A program made the position numbers and the translations under genes. A DNA stretch of 7,379 nt from Verrucomicrobiota bacterium (lineage in GTDB: Bacteria > Chlamydiota > Chlamydiia > Chlamydiales > FEN-1388). Below are positions 1 through 5,247 of the stretch, piece after piece (positions within the stretch are counted from its first letter, which is position 1; each line of letters starts with the position of its first letter). The stretch is taken from positions 1 to 7,379 of the forward strand of contig JAFEGS010000617.1 of assembly GCA_018239705.1 (NCBI GenBank), given 5' to 3'. The notes beneath the pieces were generated by a model, which made no database searches, was not told the origin of the DNA, and saw only the letters and a program-made list of their open reading frames with translations.

Positions 1-1073
1 TTAGCATCAAGCTTAAAATAAAAAGGAATGAGAAAACCTAAGGTCTTGAAAAGATCAGCTACGGACATAGATTCTACTGTTTCAGGTTTTGAGGAGGCTT
101 CTACCAGAATTGTACTGACGCGCTTTGTTGATTCCTTAAGTTCTCCTGCCAGACGATCTATTTTTTCTGTAGGTGGTGGTACCAATTTTTCTAAATTATT
201 TTTTAACTCGTCCATAGCTACTATATTCTCCATTACCTGACTATCAGGATGCAAAGCAGGAAATGACTCAGGATACTGTGGACCGGCCGCCAGTTCTTCC
301 CTCATTTGAAATGCTGAGAAAAGATGTTCTTCAGCAGCGTCTCTATGGCTCTTATACATATCACTGCCAGACTTGCTAGAAAGCATTTTTCTTATTTCAA
401 TGGCGCCAAGGCGAGAGTGAGCAAAGCCATTTTTTGGCTCTAGTTCTAATGATTTTTTGAAATAAATTTCGGCAATCTCCAGTTTTCTGTTTCTAACTTC
501 TTTAACTGTTGGAGGATGTTCTTCATACGGTGATTGAGCAATAAACGGAATGTTGTCATTAGTAACACTTTGTATCACAGCTTCGCCCAAGAGTCCCCAT
601 GCAAAGGCATTATTTGGATTTGCCTCTGTTTCTTCTCGTAGCATATCAATGGCCGCGCCTATGTTGCCCTCTTTTAGCTTTTGCTCTGCTTGGAATGCAC
701 GTGCATACGTATCTGTGGGGGGAGGATCCTTCTTTACTACAATTTTGCCCTCCTTCACTACCTGTTCAAAGATAGCATTTGATACTAATGCCTTCTTTTC
801 AACAGCGCCTCCGACGGCGACAAACTTATTCCGGATCCGTCGATCCAATAATCCAAAACCCAACGTGCACGCTGTAAGAGCAATGCCTTGAATGAGACGA
901 GCTGCACGCTCTCCGCCAGTGTATTTTCTGGTGTAGGTCAACTCTTGGTTATTGCCTCTAGTTTTATTTTTTATATTTGTATTTTTTCCCAGTTTTTGTT
1001 CAGCATAGAGTTGATAGAGTTCTTCAGGGTTGTGAGGTAGTTTGTCATAGTTCTGATAGCTCATAAAACCCAT
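1..1073 (-). CDS. TPR-repeat protein, 3' end beyond window
   Basis: The frame is open from ATG at 1073 to the left edge, about 356 codons, with no stop in the window. Residues 1-58 are polar and charged (MGFMSYQNYDKLPHNPEEL start). Residues 60-76 are hydrophobic, followed by DRRIRN, which could be one membrane segment or a buried helix. Residues 123-165 form a TPR-like unit (AFQAEQKLKEGNIGAAIDML, then NPNNAFAWGLLGEA). A second unit follows near 198-225 (AEIYFKKSLELEPKNGFAHS). The spacing and the W-x-LLG pattern recall the TPRs of PEX5-type receptors, but this is only resemblance. TPRs bind partner proteins, and no catalytic motif is visible. The second ATG at 1064 is an alternative start, as neither has a strong ribosome site. 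It is transcribed away from the AbiE operon. Function unknown. Confidence 0.8.
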   Translation of the reverse strand, partial: MGFMSYQNYDKLPHNPEELYQLYAEQKLGKNTNIKNKTRGNNQELTYTRKYTGGERAARLIQGIALTACTLGFGLLDRRIRNKFVAVGGAVEKKALVSNAIFEQVVKEGKIVVKKDPPPTDTYARAFQAEQKLKEGNIGAAIDMLREETEANPNNAFAWGLLGEAVIQSVTNDNIPFIAQSPYEEHPPTVKEVRNRKLEIAEIYFKKSLELEPKNGFAHSRLGAIEIRKMLSSKSGSDMYKSHRDAAEEHLFSAFQMREELAAGPQYPESFPALHPDSQVMENIVAMDELKNNLEKLVPPPTEKIDRLAGELKESTKRVSTILVEASSKPETVESMSVADLFKTLGFLIPFYFKLDA

Positions 1074-1082
1074 CTTTTATAA

Positions 1083-1102
1083 TGTAAAATATTTAATTTA
1101 CA
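1083..1102 (-). promoter_or_regulatory. Inverted repeat in the TPR gene promoter region
   Basis: TGTAAA and TTTACA are separated by 8 bases, 10 bp upstream of the ATG at 1073. On the minus strand a possible -35 (TTGCTT, 1116-1111) lies 17 bases before AATATT (1093-1088), so the repeat would overlap the -10 region. The tract is very AT-rich, so the match could be chance. It gains interest because the same TGTAA/TTACA halves occur before abiEi and fic in this window. Operator role is inferred. Confidence 0.35.
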
Positions 1103-1147
1103 AATATACAAAGCAAGATTTATTTTCACTAGTTTTTACAAGATAGG

Positions 1148-1183
1148 GTTGTTTCGAATACCAGAGCCATCAAAGACCGCATT
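1148..1183 (-). pseudogene. fic-derived scar with internal deletion; left copy of 23-bp repeat
   Basis: Positions 1148-1170 are identical to 2959-2981 inside fic (codons for residues 236-243, MALVFETT). Positions 1168-1183 match 3350-3365 of fic at 15 of 16 bases (codons for residues 108-112, NAVFD). The two matches meet at a shared CAT, in the same order and strand as in fic, with about 370 bp including the Fic catalytic loop missing between them. This is best read as the remnant of a second fic copy, or of the same copy duplicated and then deleted. It codes for nothing: in the fic sense the joined frame has a TAG just upstream and ends soon after. It forms the left boundary of the AbiE operon. 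Confidence 0.7.
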
Positions 1184-1210
1184 ATTCTAGGTAAAACCTG
1201 AAGATAGCTC

Positions 1211-1247
1211 TTGCTTTTGTAAGAAAAACACACTAATATTTCTTACA
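1211..1247 (+). promoter_or_regulatory. abiE promoter with overlapping 9-12-9 operator
   Basis: A perfect inverted repeat TGTAAGAAA (1218-1226) / TTTCTTACA (1239-1247) has a 12-base spacer. A candidate -35 TTGCTT (1211-1216) and -10 TAATAT (1234-1239) are 17 bases apart. This places the start of transcription at or within a base or two of the A of the ATG at 1247, and no Shine-Dalgarno sequence precedes that ATG. The mRNA may therefore be leaderless. The repeat covers the spacer, the end of the -10 and the start site, where a bound repressor would block polymerase. AbiEi proteins are known to repress their own operon through inverted repeats, so AbiEi is the likely binder. The hexamers are only 3/6 and 4/6 consensus. 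Confidence 0.6.
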
Positions 1248-1873
1248 TGAAGGACAGTCAAAAAAAACTGAAAAGCATTGATTCTCAGATACTTAAGGAT
1301 ATAAATACCCGAGGGCCCGGTGCTGTATTTGTTCCGATAGACTTCTTGCATCTTGGAAGCAGGGAAGCTGTCGACATTGTGCTTCACCGGCTCGTTCAAA
1401 AAGGAATCATTCGCCGCCTCGCTAGAGGGATATATGATTGCCCTGACGAGCACCCTATACTTGGGCGACTTCAACCATCTCCAGAAAAAATTGCAGAGGC
1501 ACTGGTTGGCCGTGATTGCACCCGCATTCAACCCACTGGGGCTTACGCAGCAAACATTTTGGGACTATCCGAACAGGTTCCAGCTAAAGTAGTGTTTCTG
1601 ACAGATGGACCAAGCCGAACAGTAAAAATTGGCGCAATAATCATTCAGCTTCGGAGAACAACTCCCAAAAATATGGCAATGGCAGGTCGACTCAGTGGAC
1701 TTCTTGTGCAGGCTCTACGCGAACTGGGTAAAGAAAATGTGACTGCAGAGCGACTTGAGCATTTAAAGCGAATTCTTCCGACTGACAAACGACAAGAGCT
1801 ACTCAAGGACATTCGACTTGCGCCTGAATGGATGCATTCGATTTTCAGAAAACTGGCTGAGGAGGCTGTTTGA
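1247..1873 (+). CDS. DUF6088 / AbiEi-like antitoxin and repressor
   Basis: 208 residues. The N-terminal third is a winged helix: residues 26-65 carry the family pattern of an aromatic-containing strand (AVFVPIDF), LGSREAVD, a recognition helix (HRLVQKGIIRRL) and the wing RGIYDCP. Residues 95-120 hold the conserved core PTGAYAANILGL...QVPAKVVFLTDG, followed by SRTVKIG and an RRTTP segment. The C-terminal half is helical. In type IV (AbiE) systems this protein counters the nucleotidyltransferase made from the next gene and represses the operon. The start at 1247 gives a normal family length and sits at the edge of the operator. The next gene begins within its stop codon, so the two are translationally coupled. 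The operon lies between two copies of a fic-derived repeat, which suggests it was acquired as a cassette. Confidence 0.88.
   Translation: MKDSQKKLKSIDSQILKDINTRGPGAVFVPIDFLHLGSREAVDIVLHRLVQKGIIRRLARGIYDCPDEHPILGRLQPSPEKIAEALVGRDCTRIQPTGAYAANILGLSEQVPAKVVFLTDGPSRTVKIGAIIIQLRRTTPKNMAMAGRLSGLLVQALRELGKENVTAERLEHLKRILPTDKRQELLKDIRLAPEWMHSIFRKLAEEAV
1859..1865 (+). promoter_or_regulatory. Ribosome binding site supporting a TTG start
   Basis: GAGGAGG lies 4 bases before TTG at 1870, inside the last codons of abiEi. No ATG is nearby, and the conserved N-terminal region of AbiEii follows directly. This strong site therefore fixes the TTG start and the TTGA overlap with the upstream stop. Confidence 0.8.
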
Positions 1874-2886
1874 AACTTGGTTTTTTAGAATTACCTTCTG
1901 ACGAGAGGCGCCTATACATTCAACAGGCGGCCATTCAGAGAAATATATCTCCTGTAATCATGGAAAAAGACTTTTGGGTGTGCTGGTTGCTCAGTATTCT
2001 GTTCGAATCGGAATTCGCTGAAAGCCTCGTATTCAAGGGCGGTACCTCGTTGTCAAAGGTATTTGGCGTAATCGATCGGTTTTCGGAAGATATAGATCTT
2101 TCGCTGTCCCCCACTTTTCTAAGACTTCCTGAAGTTGGTACAACCCGTAGTCAAGCTGACAAATGGATGAAAAGAGCCGAGATTGCATGCGAAGCTGCTG
2201 TTCAAACTCAGATCATGCCTGCATTGGAAACATCGGTACTGAAAGTACTAGGAAAAAATGAACAGGCGCGATTCGAGTTTCAGATAGACCCCAACACACA
2301 TTCACCGGTACTTCTTTTCCACTACCCATCATGTGAACCAACAGGGTTTGCCTACATCAAGCGTTCTGTAAAACTGGAATTCGGTTCCCTTACCGACCAA
2401 CAACCAACAGGGCGTCATACGATACGGCCCTGGATTGCTGAGGTCTTTCCTCAAGCATTTCTCGACTGGCGATGCCAGGTCATAGCCATAGAAATAGAAC
2501 GCAGTTTTTGGGAAAAGGCTACGATCCTGCACGCGGAATACCACCGACCACTCGAAAAACCAATACCTGATAGATTCTCACGTCATTATGCGGATACTGC
2601 AATGCTTGCGAATCACCCAGAAACGATTGAAGCTATAAATCAACACGAACTCCGAGGCAAAGTTGTATCATGGAAGAGCCGGTTCTTTGGTAACTCTGGG
2701 GCAAAATATGATCTGGCCAAACCTGGAACCTTTCGCATTGTCCCTAAAACTGAAAGATTACCTGCATTGCGGCATGACTATCAGTTGATGCATGACATGT
2801 ACCTTACTGAGCCTGTCAGTTTTGATGATATACTCGCCACCTTGTCCGATCTAGAACATCAGATCAATGAAATTCCATTGCCATAA
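1870..2886 (+). CDS. AbiEii/AbiGii-family nucleotidyltransferase toxin
   Basis: 338 residues from a TTG start. It belongs to the DNA polymerase beta-like nucleotidyltransferase fold. EKDFWV (32-37) is the family's early helix motif. KGGTSLSK (56-63) is the nucleotide-binding GG[ST]-type loop, and EDIDL (73-77) supplies the two metal-binding aspartates D74 and D76. Later comes the conserved SFWEKATILHAEYHRP segment (about 212-228), then SRHYADTAML, equivalent to the RHxxDL region. All expected motifs are present, so the enzyme looks active. Family members transfer nucleotides onto targets; tRNA 3' ends are known targets for some relatives, but the substrate here is unknown. The likely outcome is growth arrest, relieved by the upstream partner, possibly as phage defence. 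Its last 28 bp overlap the end of fic on the opposite strand. Confidence 0.9.
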   Translation: MKLGFLELPSDERRLYIQQAAIQRNISPVIMEKDFWVCWLLSILFESEFAESLVFKGGTSLSKVFGVIDRFSEDIDLSLSPTFLRLPEVGTTRSQADKWMKRAEIACEAAVQTQIMPALETSVLKVLGKNEQARFEFQIDPNTHSPVLLFHYPSCEPTGFAYIKRSVKLEFGSLTDQQPTGRHTIRPWIAEVFPQAFLDWRCQVIAIEIERSFWEKATILHAEYHRPLEKPIPDRFSRHYADTAMLANHPETIEAINQHELRGKVVSWKSRFFGNSGAKYDLAKPGTFRIVPKTERLPALRHDYQLMHDMYLTEPVSFDDILATLSDLEHQINEIPLP

Positions 2887-3686
2887 GCGATTACACCGTT
2901 TTTCTTTCCACCTATCCTACCGCCGTGGGGGAGGGCTGTTTCTCTTATCTTTGCACCTGTTGTTTCGAATACCAGAGCCATTCCCTCACAAAAGTACTCT
3001 ATCCAGGAGGTGATGTCTCCTTTTGCCCTCGTTGTGTAGTAGTTTTTTCCCTTGCTGAGGCTAAGAGCCTCGTAGTAGCGCTCGAGATCTTTTGCGTAGT
3101 ACTCTTCAAGACAGCAGAGCCCCTGAAGGTCATAGCCTCCCTGCATCAGTATGAATTCTGTCATAAGCCGGGCAGTCCTGCCATTGCCATCATAGTAGGG
3201 GTGTATAGAATTAATTTCGAAATGGACAACTGCTGCGACGAGGGGGCAGGCAAGTCCGTTCGATGCTTTGACCCACCGGACCAGCCCATTCATAAGCGCA
3301 GGTACATCTTCGGCTTTTGGGGGGAGGTAGTAGATATGTTTCAGCTCAGCATCAAAGACGGCATTTTGTCCCTGTCGATAGCGTGATGGCCCCTTTTTTC
3401 CCGAGAGAAGCGCATGCACGGATTGAATCAAGTGCGCAGAAATGGCCCTTTTTTCGCCTGCCCACTTTTTGAGCTGTTTTCTAGCTGTCAGGTAGTTGTG
3501 GAGCTCTTTTTGAATTGGATTCGTATCTTCGAGAAGCTGAAAATACTGCATTCGTCGATGATCTGCTTTTGTCTTCTCGGCTTGAAGGACTTCTTTTGAT
3601 TGAAACTCCAGCCTGACCACTTCGATGCGCTGTAGCTCGTGTACGATCTGTGGAGTGATGTTGTAGAGTGGATGGAGTGCAGCCAT
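2859..3686 (-). CDS. Fic-domain protein (AMPylator-like)
   Basis: 275 residues from ATG at 3686. The Fic motif is HPYYDGNGRTAR at 162-173: catalytic H162, D166 and the GNGR phosphate-binding turn are intact. The flap strand (LKHIYYLPP, 115-123) and the helix before the motif (PLVAAVVHFEINSI) also fit. Fic enzymes usually move AMP from ATP to a hydroxyl side chain of a protein; other nucleotide or phosphocholine donors occur. The usual inhibitory [ST]xxxE[GN] motif is not seen in residues 1-80; the nearest segment, FQLLEDTN (49-56), has F in place of S/T. The last 32 residues after T243 are rich in Gly and basic residues, and start exactly where the 23-bp repeat ends. This tail may have been replaced when the AbiE cassette arrived. 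The gene is convergent with abiEii, and no terminator separates them. Confidence 0.88.
   Translation of the reverse strand: MAALHPLYNITPQIVHELQRIEVVRLEFQSKEVLQAEKTKADHRRMQYFQLLEDTNPIQKELHNYLTARKQLKKWAGEKRAISAHLIQSVHALLSGKKGPSRYRQGQNAVFDAELKHIYYLPPKAEDVPALMNGLVRWVKASNGLACPLVAAVVHFEINSIHPYYDGNGRTARLMTEFILMQGGYDLQGLCCLEEYYAKDLERYYEALSLSKGKNYYTTRAKGDITSWIEYFCEGMALVFETTGAKIRETALPHGGRIGGKKNGVIAYGNGISLI
2959..2981. repeat. Right copy of the 23-bp direct repeat (inside fic)
   Basis: This segment is identical base for base to 1148-1170, and the sequences differ on both outer sides. The two copies are 1,811 bp apart and enclose the whole AbiE operon. Here it encodes MALVFETT of Fic (residues 236-243). 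Confidence 0.9.
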
Positions 3687-3696
3687 TGCAAATCTC

Positions 3697-3722
3697 TGTA
3701 AACATAAAATTTACTATTTACA
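3697..3722 (-). promoter_or_regulatory. Inverted repeat in the fic promoter region
   Basis: TGTAAA and TTTACA are separated by 14 bases and end 10 bp before the fic ATG. An inner GTAAATTTTA-like element adds partial symmetry. The halves match those before the TPR gene and resemble the abiE operator. No clear consensus promoter hexamers were found, and the tract is AT-rich, so the operator call is tentative. Confidence 0.35.
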
Positions 3723-3806
3723 AAACTTTGCGATTTAGGCTCAAGATAGATTTTCGAAAATGGTTTTTATGTGTACACTTACCTTTTTTCAAGAGAGGAT
3801 GTAGTG

Positions 3807-4232
3807 ATGATAAAGAAACTATGGAGCAACTTAATGGTTGCGGATGTAAATAAGGCAATCGATTTCTACATGGAAGTGCTTGGGTTCCAGCATGTGATGA
3901 GTGTGCCAATGGGCTCTGAGCAGGTTCTTTTTGAGTACTCTCCTGGCCTGCCTTTGGTCTATGCATTGATCAAGCATGGCGAGGTGGAGATCATGCTGCA
4001 AGAGCGAAAGAGCTTGATCGAGAATGTTCCGGCCCTTGGAGAAGTTCAGGATATCCGCAGCAGCGCCGTCCTCTACTTCGAGGTTGATGATGTTGTGGCG
4101 CTTGCCGTAAAGCTCAAGCAGCATTGTCCGGTGGTTCGTGATCTACACGATACGTTTTATGGCATGAAGGAAATCTACGTTAAAGATCTTAACGGCTATG
4201 TGCTCGGCTTTGCCCAGCCGCAGGCTCGCTAA
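3807..4232 (+). CDS. VOC-family protein (glyoxalase/bleomycin-resistance fold)
   Basis: 141 residues. The ATG at 3807 is chosen because AGAGGA (3794-3799) lies 7 bases upstream and the family normally begins with this first strand; a further upstream ATG at 3771 has no such site. Two paired beta-alpha-beta-beta-beta modules are visible. The first runs from LMVADVNKAIDFYMEVLGF to EVEIMLQER. The second runs from SAVLYFEVDDVVALAVKL to YGMKEIYVKDLNGYVLGF, with the family's GMKEI-x4-DLNG turn. Acidic residues in EIML and KEIY are in the positions of metal ligands, but the usual first-strand His is absent. It may be a metal-dependent lyase or dioxygenase, or a drug-binding protein; the substrate cannot be read. 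The last ~20 bp of the gene and its downstream flank are repeated at 5151-5211. Confidence 0.85.
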   Translation: MIKKLWSNLMVADVNKAIDFYMEVLGFQHVMSVPMGSEQVLFEYSPGLPLVYALIKHGEVEIMLQERKSLIENVPALGEVQDIRSSAVLYFEVDDVVALAVKLKQHCPVVRDLHDTFYGMKEIYVKDLNGYVLGFAQPQAR

Positions 4233-4253
4233 AGCGTATATAAGACTTACTTT
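4193..4253 (+). repeat. VOC 3'-end repeat, left copy
   Basis: The last ~40 coding bases of the VOC gene plus ~20 bases downstream match 5151-5211 with few mismatches and single-base indels. Similarity stops after TACTTT in both copies. The left copy is the intact gene end, but it lacks the hairpin terminator found after the right copy. Confidence 0.85.
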
Positions 4254-4354
4254 GATTTTCCAGATTCCGCTTTGTACAGATTTCTGTGAGCTGTTACGAA
4301 CCCTCTGAACGGCAAACCATTTTTTAACTTTATGTTATCCATCAAAAATAATCA

Positions 4355-4396
4355 TTGTCAACCGCTCTAAATCATGCTAAATATCAGGAATTCCTG
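4355..4396 (+). promoter_or_regulatory. Promoter with start-site palindrome for truncated gene
   Basis: A -35 TTGTCA (4355-4360, 5/6 consensus), a 17-base spacer and a weak -10 TAAATA (4378-4383) are followed by a perfect 12-bp palindrome CAGGAATTCCTG (4385-4396), which would cover the transcription start. This looks like a repressible promoter for the signal-peptide frame that begins at 4428. The rest of 4233-4354 shows no gene. Confidence 0.45.
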
Positions 4397-4427
4397 TTTC
4401 TTGAAATTTTAATGATAAGGAATGTTT

Positions 4428-4544
4428 ATGATTTTTTCCGCCAGTCGGCCAAAGAAGTTGGCTCTCGCATTGCTCTCAAGCAGCTTGCTTTTTTCGCAGG
4501 CGCTTCATACAGATGACAACATCATCCCTGCTCAATCGCTTTGA
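4428..4544 (+). pseudogene. Truncated secreted-protein gene (signal peptide only)
   Basis: 38 codons from ATG (4428) to TGA (4542). AAGGA (4418-4422 region) sits about 6 bases upstream; an ATG at 4422 in the same frame is too close to it. The product starts with a positive N-terminus (SRPKK), a hydrophobic core (LALALLSSSLLF) and SQALHTDD, a good Sec signal peptide with cleavage likely after SQA. Real homology probably ends near 4525, where the reverse-strand SDR fragment begins; the last few codons are read from antisense SDR DNA. Promoter, ribosome site and leader are intact but the mature protein is gone, so this is a decapitated gene. The original product cannot be identified. Confidence 0.6.
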
Positions 4545-4671
4545 CAACAGATGCCGCAGCATCTGCACCTTTTGAATAGGTAAAAGCAACCCTCGCTCCC
4601 TCAGCTGCCAGGCGCTTTGCGATAGCAGCACCAATACCACGTGAAGCACCAGTGTCGAGTGCCACCTTGCC
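4522..4671 (-). pseudogene. N-terminal fragment of a short-chain dehydrogenase
   Basis: About 49 codons reading GKVALDTGASRGIGAAIAKR, then LAAEGARVAFTYS and VKAIEQG, before a TGA at the new junction. The TGxxxGxG NAD(P)-binding loop (TGASRGIG) is intact, and the second strand fits the 3-oxoacyl-ACP reductase (FabG)-like subgroup. The residue before TG is Asp rather than the usual Val, which fits decay. There is no start codon of its own: the frame continues upstream into the intron reverse transcriptase. The catalytic Ser-Tyr-Lys part is missing. A C-terminal SDR tail lies at 5247-5291 on the same strand but upstream of this piece, the wrong order for one gene. Confidence 0.85.
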
Positions 4672-5004
4672 CTTGCAGTAGACGATCTTCGTCTTCTCAG
4701 GATGTAGCTCCAAGTGACATTCCTTCAATCTAGCCTGTAATGCATTCAGAAGCAGTTCTGCTTCTTGTTTGGTTTGACAATGTATCACTGCATCGTCAGC
4801 GTACCGCGCAAACGGGTTGCTTGGATACTGACGAGTCATCCACGTATCAAACGCGTAGTGCATAAACAGATTTGCAAGAAGCGGGCTGATCACCCCACCC
4901 TGCGGAGTGCCTCTTGTGCGCTCTGTGATCTTCCCATCGGACTTCGCCAAGGGGGCCTTGAGCCAGCGCTCCACGTACACGAGAATCCACTTCTCTTGTA
5001 GTCG
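4672..5004 (-). pseudogene. Group II intron reverse transcriptase/maturase fragment
   Basis: About 110 codons reading LQEKWILVYVERWLKAP, then GTPQGGVISPLLANLFMHY, FARYADDAVIHC and LHPEKTKIVYCK. These are the reverse transcriptase blocks around TPQGG (block 4), the catalytic YADD (block 5) and the HPEKTK block (6). Blocks 0-3, the thumb, the maturase X domain and any DNA-binding or endonuclease part are missing, so it cannot work. An in-frame TAG at 5011-5013 closes the frame upstream. Downstream it passes in frame into an SDR at a doubled GCAAGG. A GTG at 4980 would allow a 152-residue chimeric product, but this is probably not functional. It looks more GC-rich than the flanking genes. Confidence 0.88.
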
Positions 5005-5150
5005 AGGGGTCTACCCTCATCATTTACACAGCACCTTCCCTAGTTGCTCACTAGAAAAGTTCGTTTCGCACCACGCACGGCCCTTTTTCCTTTTTGTTCG
5101 GGAATTAAACCTGTTCAAAAGGCTTTCTCTGGTGCCTTTCTTATGCTGGC
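5004..5150 (-). other. Possible group II intron RNA remnant and unassigned DNA
   Basis: No gene is seen here. Two short hairpins lie just upstream of the reverse transcriptase fragment: GAGGG/CCCTC (5004-5018) and CTAGT/ACTAG (5040-5054). On the minus strand GTGCG occurs at 5071-5067 and 5078-5074; GTGYG is the 5' end of many group II introns. This would fit domain I RNA joined to the middle of the reverse transcriptase by an internal deletion. Positions 5079-5150 match nothing recognised. Confidence 0.25.
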
Positions 5151-5211
5151 CGGTATGTGCTAGGCTTTGCCCCAGCCGCAGGCTCGCTAAAGCGTGTATA
5201 AAAAATACTTT
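5151..5211 (+). pseudogene. Duplicate of the VOC gene 3' end
   Basis: It matches 4193-4253, covering the final VOC codons (YVLGFA...) and downstream bases. An extra C in the CCCC run shifts the frame, so the copy reads past the normal stop for several codons (APAAGSLKRV). Upstream of 5151 there is no VOC similarity. It is followed directly by a strong terminator hairpin, probably the original end of the VOC gene. Confidence 0.85.
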
Positions 5212-5215
5212 AGAG

Positions 5216-5247
5216 GCTTGCCTTCCGCGAAGAAGGCAAGCTGTTTT
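5216..5247. terminator. Bidirectional-type terminator hairpin between VOC and SDR ends
   Basis: A perfect 10-bp stem, GCTTGCCTTC (5216-5225) and GAAGGCAAGC (5232-5241), has a 6-base loop CGCGAA. The plus strand then reads TGTTTT; the minus strand reaches a T-rich run about 10 bases beyond the stem. It lies between two convergent gene ends (VOC copy and SDR tail), as expected for a shared terminator. Confidence 0.8.

Noticed and set aside
550..891. Plus-strand open frame of 113 codons
   Set aside because: It lies antisense to the TPR gene, has low-complexity Ser/Phe-rich composition and no ribosome site; the minus-strand frame has the domain evidence.
1187..1531. Minus-strand open frame of 114 codons
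   Set aside because: It is antisense to abiEi, whose winged-helix motifs are clear.
1148..2981. Insertion sequence with terminal repeats
   Set aside because: No transposase and no inverted terminal repeats; the repeats are direct and come from fic.
2925..3386. Plus-strand open frame of 153 codons
   Set aside because: It is antisense to the fic catalytic region; Cys-rich composition without motifs.
4233..4354. Small RNA or terminator after the intact VOC gene
   Set aside because: Only a short ACAGA/TCTGT symmetry was seen, with no T-run or convincing stem.
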